From Leptoclinus maculatus (lineage: Eukaryota > Chordata > Actinopteri > Perciformes > Stichaeidae): 64,000 nucleotides of DNA. Position 1 is the first letter of the stretch; the number at the start of each line of letters is the position of its first letter. Positions 26,015 to 36,816 of this stretch are shown in pieces. The position numbers were made by a program, and so were the translations under genes. The stretch spans positions 2,534,161-2,598,160 of the forward strand of contig JAVDOI010000010.1 in the NCBI GenBank assembly GCA_032191485.1, read 5' to 3'. The notes under the pieces are model-generated. The model ran no database searches. It saw only the letters and a program-made list of their open reading frames with translations, and was not told the origin of the DNA.

Positions 26015-27546
26015 TTTCACAAGGCTGAGGCCGGAGAGAATGAAAGAGGTCACGGATTGATCTGTTGAGGGAAGATTATACGTGTTAGTAATGAAGGAAC
26101 CCTTGTGCATTGAAGGTTATGCATATTTTAAATATGGTGGAATCCTATGACTGCAACAGATAATTACGGTAGTTCGTGTTCGAGTGAAAATAAAAAATTA
26201 TAATTTTAGCATTTTAATGCCAAACTGACATGAACTGAAATCAGAGGCTGTCTAGACAACAGGAACACAATACAAACTTTATATTATGTTTTGAAAATGA
26301 TCGGCAGTATGCAAAATATACATAATTTGTATGAAATTAGTCAAAATATCCCCAAAACACTGGCATGGTTTTTCAACACAAGGACGTATCAATTAATTCG
26401 CGTCCACAAATTCAAAAAGATATTTTCAAAACAAATCAACGCTTCTTTCAAAAAGGTGTCTTTTGTCTGGTGTGATATCAAACCACACAGCGGGGTTTAA
26501 CCCCTGACCCCTGAAGAGCCCTGCAGGTGAGTCTCTGATGTACAGTCACAATGCGTGGCCTTTAAGAACAGTGGGGCTGTCCCACCTGAGCCCTCCAACC
26601 CTTTCAAAGGTTCGTCCACTTGAAACACTACACAGCGTTGATCTGAATGCCACCATAGGTTGCTGCAGCATCTGAGAGACGAAGTCAAATCTATCTGATT
26701 TTAATCAGGGTTGGAAGCAAAATGTTGATAATGTTTGGTCAAAGTCGAGCCAACGCTGCAGTGGTGAATTCAGAGAGAGCCTGTGAAAGATTTCCTCATA
26801 TTTATATAATATTTGAATTACAGTGTGGAGTCACCATCTTATATAATGGATTTAATTTGCATGATAGCTTACATAAGTTTACAGTGAGTGGTTCAATTAG
26901 AGTGAAACACTGCATACTTAGTTATTCCAGCAGGCTAAACGGGTACGTTACCCCAACTGCACCATGAGTCGGCACCTCAGCCAGCTCCAGAAGCGTGACT
27001 TTAGATTATTTTAAGACAAACCGGGTATAGATTTCAAAACCAAAAGCTGGTACTGAAAACTAGAAGATTTTTGGTCTTGATTAATTAATGAACGCTTATA
27101 AACCTGTACTGTTTCTTAGTTGGACGAAGTTGATTAAGTTGACCAAAATGATTAAGGAGCTAAATTAATTCAAAAGTCATCTTTAACACATCTTTTCTTC
27201 ACCAACACCTGCTTTTTGGATGGCTTTTTCCTTCACTTGGCGTTATGATCCTTTAGGCAAAGTAGACTCAAACCATGCACACACGTGCCATTACATTTAA
27301 TTCATCAGTGCACTCCTTCTATTTAAACTGGCAAAAGCTCCATTCATAAATAAGAACATTTACCCTCGTAAAAAACTTTCACCTTAAGTAAAAGCAAACT
27401 ATTAAAAGTAAAATGGAATCAGGTATCAGCAGTGAACCCTTGACTTATCAATACACTGAACAGTAAAGAGTTTTTTACTAATGTTTTTTATTGAGACTCC
27501 AGCAATGTCTTATGACCCTCTGTCATGTGCTGCTGCGTTCAACTCT

Positions 27547-27554
27547 TTATGCAA
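27547..27554. promoter_or_regulatory. D-box/C-EBP-like element TTATGCAA
   Basis: TTATGCAA is close to the D-box consensus TTAYGTAA bound by PAR-bZIP factors such as TEF, which drive light-induced per2 in zebrafish. It lies in per2 intron 1, about 0.5 kb past the candidate first exon. Activity is inferred only. Confidence 0.3.
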
Positions 27555-28044
27555 GGCGTTATGCCGGAGTGCTTTTGTTATTATAAATGGGACAGAAAGC
27601 ACGTCTACAGTGCACCACAACCATTTATTTCGGTCGGCTGTTTAATAACAACTTTGCTGCCATCGCCATAAGGCATCAATGTTAGTGCGTAACGCGTTTG
27701 GCCCTCTCATGTAAACGCGAGGTCCGCAGGGCGCAGGTCACAGGTGGTGTTTCCCCCTCCTGCAGCATTAATAGGTTACCCCCCTATTAACGATGGGATT
27801 ACGTCCGCGCTGTCCCGTGGGCTGCTGGCCTGGTGTTGGTCTACTGACCGGGATCGAGTCTCACACTGACACAGTTGTGCAACTTCCACGCTTTCCCGTT
27901 CATACATAGTTATTTTACATAATTCGGAGCAGATCACGTTAGCGCTTTATGTTGCATTTTAAAAAAAACATGTAAATCACACAGTAATAATGTACGTTAA
28001 CGTTACATCTCGCACACGTATAAGTAAAATTACACCAACCTCAC

Positions 28045-28200
28045 AAAATAAGAAGGAAATCCTCTCTTGATCCCGCTGTCTCCGTGAAGTAAGGTCTTGT
28101 TTTTTAGAGCTCTTTCTGGTCCCGACTAGAGAAAGCGTGCAGGTACTGGTCTGGTGTGGGTCTGGTGTGGGTCTGACACTCCGCTCGTTCCTCTTCAGGT
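28045..28200 (-). other. Candidate 5' non-coding exon of per2
   Basis: The coding start of per2 lies behind an acceptor, so at least one upstream non-coding exon is expected. On the minus strand a GC-rich stretch runs into TTATTTT|GTGAGG at 28044/28045, a plausible donor. It sits below a CpG-rich region holding a CACGTG E-box. The 5' limit is unknown and 28200 is only nominal. Confidence 0.35.
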
Positions 28201-28415
28201 TTCCTGATACACCCCTCCGCCCTGGATCTCCAGTAGAGGCGCTGACCTCATGTCGAGCCACGCCTCCTCGGGCTCTTCGCCCATTGGTGCGGAGAGACGT
28301 CCCTCTCTACCTCGCGGCGCTGCGAACCAATAGGCGCCGTAACGGCGACTGACGCTCCGCGTCGCTGCTGGTCCGCGGCGCTGTCAGTCTTTTTACAGAA
28401 GGATGTCGCCGCTTT

Positions 28416-28421
28416 CACGTG
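28416..28421. promoter_or_regulatory. Canonical E-box CACGTG upstream of per2
   Basis: A perfect CACGTG sits in the CpG-rich region about 0.3 kb before the candidate per2 first exon. CLOCK-BMAL1 drives vertebrate Per genes through such E-boxes. The motif is seen; its use is inferred. Confidence 0.5.
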
Positions 28422-28577
28422 GAAACCCACGGCAACCAGTCTTGTGTCGGAGGCGAGAGTAAATCGCTACGACGACGACGCTGCTGCTGCTGCCCGGTGA
28501 ATGAAGCGGTGTCGGTGGTTCGCTCACAGCGGCTCAGCGCGGCCGGTTGTTATCTAAACGGTTATATGTTATAAGTA

Positions 28578-29248
28578 TGGAAGCCCATTCCTGCCAGCAA
28601 AAAAAAAAAAATATCACAAAAAAAAAAATAATAATAAAAAATAAGATCACTAAAAAAAAAAATAGTAACTTAAAAAAAAAAAAAAAAAGTAATTCACAAA
28701 AAAAAAAAAAGAAACCACCTACAAAATAAATAATAATAATTCTAATCATTTTTAATTTTTTTAATTTTACTTTTTTTCCACCAACAAAAAAAAAAAAAAT
28801 GTTTGGTGCATCCATCTGTAACCATAACACTGACCAGATTTTTTCCAGTTGCTATAGAAAGTCGAAATTATGAGATACTTTAACACAACAGTCATAGAAG
28901 CAGCTCTTCATAGGTTACTCTACATTTGACATATAAATGGATTGTGAGTACATTGAAGACTTCTTTAAAACGTGGCTTTACAACACATGAAATACAGATG
29001 ATGTTTCACATGGATTGTACTGAGCAAATGCACCCTTGAATAGAATGTTTAAGCAAGAAGCAGCTCTGGAGTATAACGAATGAAGAAGAAAATAATTATT
29101 TTTTGCTGACAGAGAAAAAGTAAAAAAAAAAAAAATATATATATATATATATAATTATTTTTTTTTGTGAATACATTTTTTTTTTTTTTTTTTTTCTCCC
29201 AAAAAAAATAATTCATTAATTAAAAAAAATAATATTTAATTCACAAAA

Positions 29249-29294
<46 letters not shown>

Positions 29295-29704
29295 TTACTT
29301 TTTCTCTGTCAGCAAAAAAAAAAAAAAAAAAGATGTTTCCAGTTGCTGTTTATTGGTCGCCACCTCAGCCACATTGGTTTCATTCTTTATACTCCAGAGC
29401 TGCTTCTTGCTTAACATTCTATTCAAGGGTGCGTTTGCTCAGTACAATCCATGTGAAACATCATCTGTATTTCATGTGTTGTAAAGCCACGTTTTAAAGA
29501 AGTCTTCAATGTACTCACAATCCATTCATATGTCATAGCTATAGAAGCCCATTCCTACCAGCAAAAAAAAAATAAGATCACTAAAAAAAAAAAAGCTCTA
29601 GAGTATAAAGAATGAAACCAATGTGGCTGATGTGGCGACCAATAAACAGCAACTGGAAACATCTTTTTTTTTTTTTTTTTTTTGCTGACAGAGAAAAAGT
29701 AAAA

Positions 29705-29758
<54 letters not shown>

Positions 29759-30156
29759 TTTTTGTGAATTAATATCTTTTTTTTTTTTTTTTTGTGAATT
29801 AATTAATTCTTTTTTTTTTTTTGTGAATTAATTCTTTTTTTTTTTTGGTGATCTTATTTTTTATTTTTTTTTGCTGGTGGGAATGGACTTCCATACATAG
29901 CTGCTTCTATGACTGTTAAAGTATCTCATAATTTCGACTTTCTATAGCAACTGGAAAAATCTGGTCAGTGCTATGGTTACAGATGGATGCACCAACATTT
30001 TTTTTTTTTTTTTTGCTGGTGGAAAAAAGTTAAATAAAAAAAAAAAAATTATTAGAATTATTATTATTTATTTTGTGGGTGGATTTTTTTTTTAGTGATC
30101 TTATTTTTTTTTTTTAGTGATCTTTTTTTTTTTTTGCTTTCGGGAATGGGCTTCCA
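28578..30156. mobile_element. Foldback-like repeat with TA-flanked inverted ends
   Basis: About 1.6 kb built of nested inverted repeats joined by A, T and AT runs. Both ends carry TGGAAGCCCATTCC followed by (C)CAGC-like bases and poly-A, in opposite orientation, each next to TA (28576-28577 and 30157-30158). Three internal arm pairs are visible: 28804-28905 with 29897-29997, 28938-29082 with 29379-29523, and 29297-29400 with 29594-29701. A further end-like copy lies at about 29545. This looks like a non-autonomous foldback DNA element inserted into a copy of itself. TA flanks suggest a Tc1/mariner-type target, but no transposase is present. Tandem assembly error is an alternative. Confidence 0.6.
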
Positions 30157-30282
30157 TATACATACCCTCGAGCCCACTTCAAAACAAATATTTTTTCCAA
30201 AATGATGCGGTGGGTGGAGTTAGGCTCAGACCTGGAGGTGAAGTTATACTTTAAACGGTACATATACTGTATACTGTGGGAC

Positions 30283-30559
30283 AGTGCTTCTCAAATGGGG
30301 ATACTAGCACCCGTAGGGGTACTTTGAAGGGTACATGGGATTTTATTTAATGCATCATTTCTAAAATAATGATACTATAACAAGTTCAATAACAAAAAGT
30401 AAAGGCAAGTTTGATAAACCACATTCAAGATTCAATATTCCTATTTTTAATGCAACCGTTAACTGCTGTTAACTACCAACGGCTGCAGCAAACACCTTTT
30501 TTTCTTCCAAAAAATATTTCAGAAGGGGTGTATTATTGAAAGAATGTTGAGAACCACTG
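30283..30559. mobile_element. Short hAT-like non-autonomous element (MITE)
   Basis: The ends are inverted: left CAGTGCTTCTCAAA and right TTGAGAACCACTG, the CAGNGGTTCTCAA-type terminus of many hAT elements. The 8-bp flanks CTGTGGGA (30275-30282) and CTGTAGGA (30560-30567) differ at one base, as an aged target site duplication would. The 277-bp body is non-coding and AT-rich. Confidence 0.85.
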
Positions 30560-33224
30560 CTGTAGGACGTATAAAGCGTGAATCAAAACGACCCCAAGTA
30601 TCTCTTGCCTTTAACCAGGCTTATTTCCATCCTGACTCACTGGTGTGAATTTATCTCTCTCACACTACACTGACCTCCATTCACACATGTAAATACACTG
30701 CTGTGACACTGTCTCACCATCTGCTCTAGAGAGACGCTTTGCATGAACTGATCGTCGAGACCAGGCAGATCAGTGGAAAAGAGCCAGATGTAAGAAATCA
30801 TCACTTCCCACAATTAATACAAAGACGCACATATTTGTTTCAATTGCTTCGATCCGTAAACGTGACAATTAGCCGCGTTTACAGTGAACAAAAACCACGA
30901 AGAAAGTTCTGAACATACAGGATGTGTACGAGTGGGTCGGTCGATTAAGTCTAATTAAGCGACACACTGCATAATATAAAATCATTTTTGCCGTTTAATC
31001 ATGTATCTAATTGAAATACTGTGATTTATAACCGCTGAAACAAACCAAACAAAGAAGCCAATCAAAACGGTTGTTGTCTTGATTCGTCATTGGGCCGACA
31101 GACGGAACGGCGTCTGCGGCGTGATCCATACTCAGAATAACGAGTTTCCACATAAGGAACAGACCAGCACCAGATGGCAGGAAGAGCTAGCCTGTCATCA
31201 CTGGTGTTGGTTGCCCCGTGCTCTGAGTCAGGCTGAGCCTATATGCAAAGAGAAAAGGTGAGAAGTGTGGCGCATGTGCAGCACACACACGTTTCAACTC
31301 CCATACCTCCGTCACATCCTCTTCCACTCACACATTCATGTGAGATAACATAGATGTCCATGTAGATATGTACATGTATACACAAGATGATAGGTATAGG
31401 TGTATAGACAGATATAAGAGGTTGTATAGCATTGTTAAGTGACATTGCTATAAACTGGAAGTGTTGCCATCTAATACGTACTGCTACTTAAATAAGGGCA
31501 TGTACAGTATTCAGTGCCTTATTTAGATGTTTTCCAAACTCACCATCAGACTGAAATGAACATGTAGGTGTTTCCAGTGCCTCAGGCTAATCCACCCTCA
31601 CGCAGTCAGTGACGCAGACATCCTAATATGTCCCTGGATTAGTGAAACCATTGAGGGCTCACAGACACGATGAGACACGATGATGAAACGCAAGTGTTTC
31701 CCTTGTTTGATGGCTGAAAGTAAAACATGCGAGAGTGACGCAAGTCAGCTCAGCAGTTCCTTGTCGTTATCAGGGCCTCGATGAAAAACAAGGGCATCCC
31801 CGGCGTGAAACAGCTGCCATATATGATCATCAGCGGCACTTCTAGTTTCACTCAGACAGCATGCTGAAGGCGTCAACAAGCGAGTCGAGGATGTCACATA
31901 CTGATGTGATCGTGTGGTTAAATAATCACATATAAAAGTGATCTAACGGTGTAAATGTCTGGAGAATACTGTTACACACGGAGGCCGAGCGTGTGAATGG
32001 TTCCGACCTCTGGAGTCATGTGACAATCCAATGGTTTAGCAATTTGTGTTCAGAGATTAAAGCAATACAATTTGGTATATTATTGTCAAATAAAAGCACA
32101 GATTGAGTAGAAAGCACTCAGAACGGCAAAGTACCTGTTGGCCAGGTACTGTCAAATTATCACTTAGGTCTTTAATCCCTTTTTCATTGAATTTACTGCT
32201 GAAAATAATTAAAATATCTTGTTTTTAAGATTTTCAAGATGTTTTTGAAACATTTTTCTGTTCTGCAGAAGATCATAACTATAAGTATGGTGTTTTCTGA
32301 GATACTATGATAAAGTAGGAGGACGCAAGCAAAGGCACGTCTCTGTTTCATGGCAGAATACCACAAAACTTGCATCCCAAATCACACAAATACATATTGT
32401 ATTTTGGGCATTGAAATCTTGACAAAAGCTATGAGGTCAGTGGTATAAATCTGTGTTATCTAAGTCCACAAGTAACTTGATATGTGGAGGTTGTGCGTGC
32501 AGTAGGAGGAAGAGGCGTACACTTCCACGGGATTAAATAAGACTGCAGTCTTCCTCCCACTCTCACATGAAGTGGTGCTATTTCCAAAGTAACAGCACTT
32601 TGAACTACGTCACTAGTGGAGATGCATAAACTGCTGCCGGAAGATGTACTTTCACATCAGGCTGCAGATAACAGAAGCGCTATGGGATGAACCGCTCCCA
32701 CTCTTTCTATTTAACATTTCAGTGGTGAGGAAAAAAATGGGTCTGACAGTTTAACTGTACTTGTCTTTTGAATGATGCATGAATGATGACAGAACGAACA
32801 ACAAATTGACAGATTGCGAAGTATCTGTAGGTGGACAATCCAAATAAAGTTTTACTGAAACATACTAATATCATGCTTACCACCGGACACATAAGGACAG
32901 CAATGAGCATCATGGAGACACTCAAACCTGGACAATCTGTTAACAGAGAGTTGAAGGTTATGTTGCCTGCCTAGGTAATTAGTTCAGAGTATGACAGTAT
33001 GTGGGTGGACAGTCCATCAACATGCATTACACTATTCCCTTTACGGTAAGGTGACAGATTTTCCAAAGTCTTGTCAGTAGAATAATGACAGACAACTTCT
33101 CTCATTCTTACCAAAAAAACAACTGTCAATACTGTTTTTGAACTACTCAACACGTTGCCCTGTGTACTAAGTGCATTGGACCTATTAAATCCTTAATATT
33201 GGAGCAGGAGTCTCAGATACTCGC

Positions 33225-33535
33225 ATGCCTGTGAACGTGGTTTCCCCGTTTAGCTCTTGGAGCCCAGACTGTGAACACGTTCCCTCCCACATGCAGGTTG
33301 CCAGTGACATGAAGGCCGGTGTCAGTGCTCCATTAAAACTCGTGTAATTCTGCCGCCAACGTGACGCAAAGCAGCAGATGGCGTTGTCTCTTCGTCAGAA
33401 GGTACATTGGAGCTGTTGCGGACTGCCAACGATTAATTGTATTCGTCAGGTTATTTTTCATGCCAAGCTAAACCAGGTGACAGCTTCTACATCAGAGTGT
33501 AGAAAGTGGAAGTATGAAGCCTGGTATTATGTTCA
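33225..33535. repeat. Diverged duplicated segment, copy 1
   Basis: Shares ordered blocks with 35000-35345: TGTGAACGTGGT, TAGCTCTT-GAGCCCA, CTGTGAACAC, CCCACATGC, GTGACATGAAGGC, CAGATGGCGT, CTCTTC, and weaker similarity to a final ATTATGTT. Same orientation, about 1.8 kb apart. No ORF conserved between copies was found. Confidence 0.7.
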
Positions 33536-34999
33536 CGGAGCAAAGAAAATCCAAACTGAGACACCTGTCAATTGAGCAAACATCCTCCCAAACATTCCCA
33601 CTTTTAGGCCCTAATGTCTTGAAAATGTAGCAGAACTTTTCAGCATCAACACTTTGACAAACATTCGGGGCGAGGCGCTGCCGTTTTAAGGGAAAGTATT
33701 GACTGGATACATCTAACGGTGATTAGAGAAGCCTTGAGTCGTCTCCATAGTCTGCTACAGTGTGATGCCACGATGGTTGCACACATCTTCCTACAAGGCA
33801 TTTCTCTCAAGTGATTTGAAAGGCTAAGTACAGAAATCTTGTGGCTAAATTAAACAATTGTATCGGTCACAGTCCGCTGGAGGACCTGAATGATCCAAAG
33901 GGTCAGCAGTTCAGCGTTTTATTCTTCTAAATCAGATTGATGTTGTGACAGGATGTCCATAGCCCTTTCATGGCTACATTTCTCCTATTGATCAGTGGTG
34001 GTTTCATGATGACCTGCAGGTCAGACTCATTTCCATATCTCAAGTCTGAGAGGATCCCAATCCCAACACGGTAGTCGAAATCAATCAGGCATTAGTCAGC
34101 AGGCTACAAGCGCAAATCCAGACCTCGAACTGAACTCTTGTTCAGCTCCTCTTCAATGGTGATACATGTACACCATTGCTTTTGTACTTTTTAATGGAAT
34201 GGGTCCTAAACAGTTCCAATATAATCAAAAGGGCTGGCAGTTTTGCCTCGTCAAAATTGGTAAATGAAAGGGGAACACCACCCAAATTAAGAATTCCAAG
34301 GCGTGTGTTATTTCCAAGGCCTGGGAGTTCAATTCTGTTTCTAGGGTTCTGATGGAGCCAGCAGATAACCGGGCCCAGACCTCCTTTTTCCGTGCGCTGC
34401 TCGTCGTTTACAATCTGATGAGCAACTTGAGAAGCGAGGCTGGAGTTGGAGTTTAGAGACGATGTGTACGACCAGATTAGTTCACAAGTAGCCAGCGTGC
34501 AAGCTAGTTTTAAACCAATCAAAATCTTCGTCAGACAATAGCAATAACAATTTTTGTTTTAAGACCATAGAAATAACATGTATGAATTTAGAAAATGGAC
34601 GTAGCTCTTAATGTCTTAATCCCTTCTAATTGAACTACTGTCTTAGGTAGACAGTCACTCTATCATGTAAAAAAAAAAAAAAGTGTTTTTCCACCTCCCT
34701 TCTCCAAAATCATTGATGGTCTGCCTTGAATTAATCCTAACTATTTATATTGTCCATTTAATTAACGTGCCGTTTTTCCCCTGAAGGTTCTCTGGTAAAC
34801 CCTGCATTAACGGGTACAAGCCCAGCAGAGGGTCACCGTGATTTTAATATTCAGTTCATTACGCCTTTCCGGTCTCAGCAAGTCTTCCTGCATCTCCTGC
34901 ATTGATTCTTTGTGATTTCCAAAATAAAGTTTGTCTTTGAAACTATGCAGATGACAAGAAAGATTCAGTCCATTATATCATAGATGCTCGCGTTTCCTG

Positions 35000-35345
35000 T
35001 TCGACTGTGAACGTGGTATCCATTTATAGCTCTTTGAGCCCAATCTGCCTCCATCTGTGAACACACTCGTTCCCACATGCGGGTCGTCGGTGACATGAAG
35101 GCGGGTGTCGATACTCCGAAGTGCTAACTCATGGAATTTGATCTAACCAAACGTGACATACGCCACAGATGGCGTCGGCTCTTCATCATCAGGTACCGTC
35201 TCGCCGTCGCCCACCACACGTTATGCCAAATGATGCACTGCGTCATTCAGGTAGTTTTCAATGAATTATAACTAACTCTCTAATAAGGCCATCCCAGATG
35301 AGAGGCTGCTACATTTGTAGAATGACACACCAGATTATGTTAATG
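35000..35345. repeat. Diverged duplicated segment, copy 2
   Basis: Second copy of the segment at 33225-33535, same strand. Best conserved near 35007-35200. It is either an old tandem duplication or two members of a dispersed repeat family. Confidence 0.7.
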
Positions 35346-36370
35346 ACATAATGTACACATACAATGGTTATCTACAGAACTGGGCGGTGAAAGAACTAGG
35401 GGTGAATGTCAAGATTCCCCTCTGCATGATAATAAACCCGTGGTTGCTGACACACCGCTATGAATTGTGGGTACTTCCCTTAGAGTAAGCAGAGTAGCAA
35501 AGTCTGCAGATTTACAGAAAGTGTTCATGAAGGGCTCAAAATGTCTGCTAGAGGCCTCAAACACTTAGAAAGTTTGACAAAAGATAAACCTAAACAGAGT
35601 GTGGAGATTGGGCCTTAAATACCTGTTTGGATTACGCATCACTGGGCCAACTCCCAATAACCACTCAAATCCTTAAGTGTTGGTCCCGTTTTAATATCAT
35701 CCGTCTGCTCAGTGAATATGTCAGGGAGACATGGGCTCAGTTATTTATGAAGAATGGGAAAGCGCATATATATATATATATATATCCTTTGACTTGGTTA
35801 CACCTGCAGGTGACTTCCTCTTGCAACACCAAGTTGAATTGCAAACAAGCAGATATTTTCTGTATTGACAGCAAGATTATTTATAATTCATGCTCATTTG
35901 GGGAGGTAACAAGCAGCCACACATTCCTGATATTGCCTCTAACCATCTTTCAAACATGTAAATTCAGACATTGAAATAGTTATTAAATCCAGCATGAGAG
36001 CCTGTCAGCAACAGGTCAACCAGTACTGGTCGGAGTCTGATGTCAGGGTGCTAGTTTGAGATACAGAAAACATGCGATACATCCGATTAGCCTACATGGG
36101 TTTAAAGTACAGATTCATATTTAGAATCTGGCATTGACACCATTACACTAACAGCTTAGTAGCGGCAAACTTGGTACAGCACATCAGCACTGCCAAGACA
36201 CTGGGCATACATCGCCCTCTGCAGGCATTCAACAGCCAGGACTCTACCTCATTGGTGCTCGAAATAGACTGAATTGGACAATACATACGACCAACCGATC
36301 GTTATTAATTTGCAGTAAATCTCTTCCCATGTTTAAATAAGTTGTAGGAAAGAAATGTGATTTAAGACAA

Positions 36371-36376
36371 TTTAAT
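36371..36376 (-). terminator. Possible poly(A) signal ATTAAA, slc12a9
   Basis: TTTAAT on the given strand is ATTAAA on the minus strand, about 440 bases after the slc12a9 stop. No AATAAA was seen between it and the stop, so this is the best candidate but weak. Confidence 0.3.
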
Positions 36377-36816
36377 TCATTTTTCTATTTACATGTACAA
36401 AAATGTTCAAGTGCATTCCCCGTGTGGCAAAATACAAACTGTGATTTTAACTACAAGTGAGCTGCAAGGACCTTTCCTCCTTTCACCCAACAAAATGTGC
36501 AAATCCTACATTTGTATACCACTGTGGCACCGCCTCCAAGTGATGACTAAACAGCTTAAAACAACTCGTCATTTTCAATATCCAACTGAAGTAAACTTGA
36601 GGTCATCAAATCCATTTCCCCTAAAGGTCTTTATAACATAAGGGAGACAAACTGTAAATGCAGAGTGTGGGGATGACTCAAGAATAAAACAAGAATAAAA
36701 CTGGTTCGGTCAGGTCTTATGTTGTAGTTGACAGTTTAAATTACAGGTCAAAAAAATGTATTGCAAGTGGCACAATCCCATAAACCAACCATACCAGATC
36801 AGGGTTGTTGGTGGAT

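Larger units (their letters stand above)
30568..36370. other. Gene-poor intergenic stretch between per2 and slc12a9
   Basis: No exon of a known family was recognised on either strand. Open frames at 34142-34522 (-, 126 codons) and 35627-35974 (+) lack recognisable domains. The stretch holds a diverged duplicated segment (about 33225-33535 and 35000-35345), a poly-A tract near 34670 and an (AT)n run near 35767. Confidence 0.55.

Noticed and set aside
34142..34522. A 126-codon minus-strand frame
   Set aside because: No recognisable family, no start context or splice signals, and no second exon nearby. Left as chance or decayed sequence.
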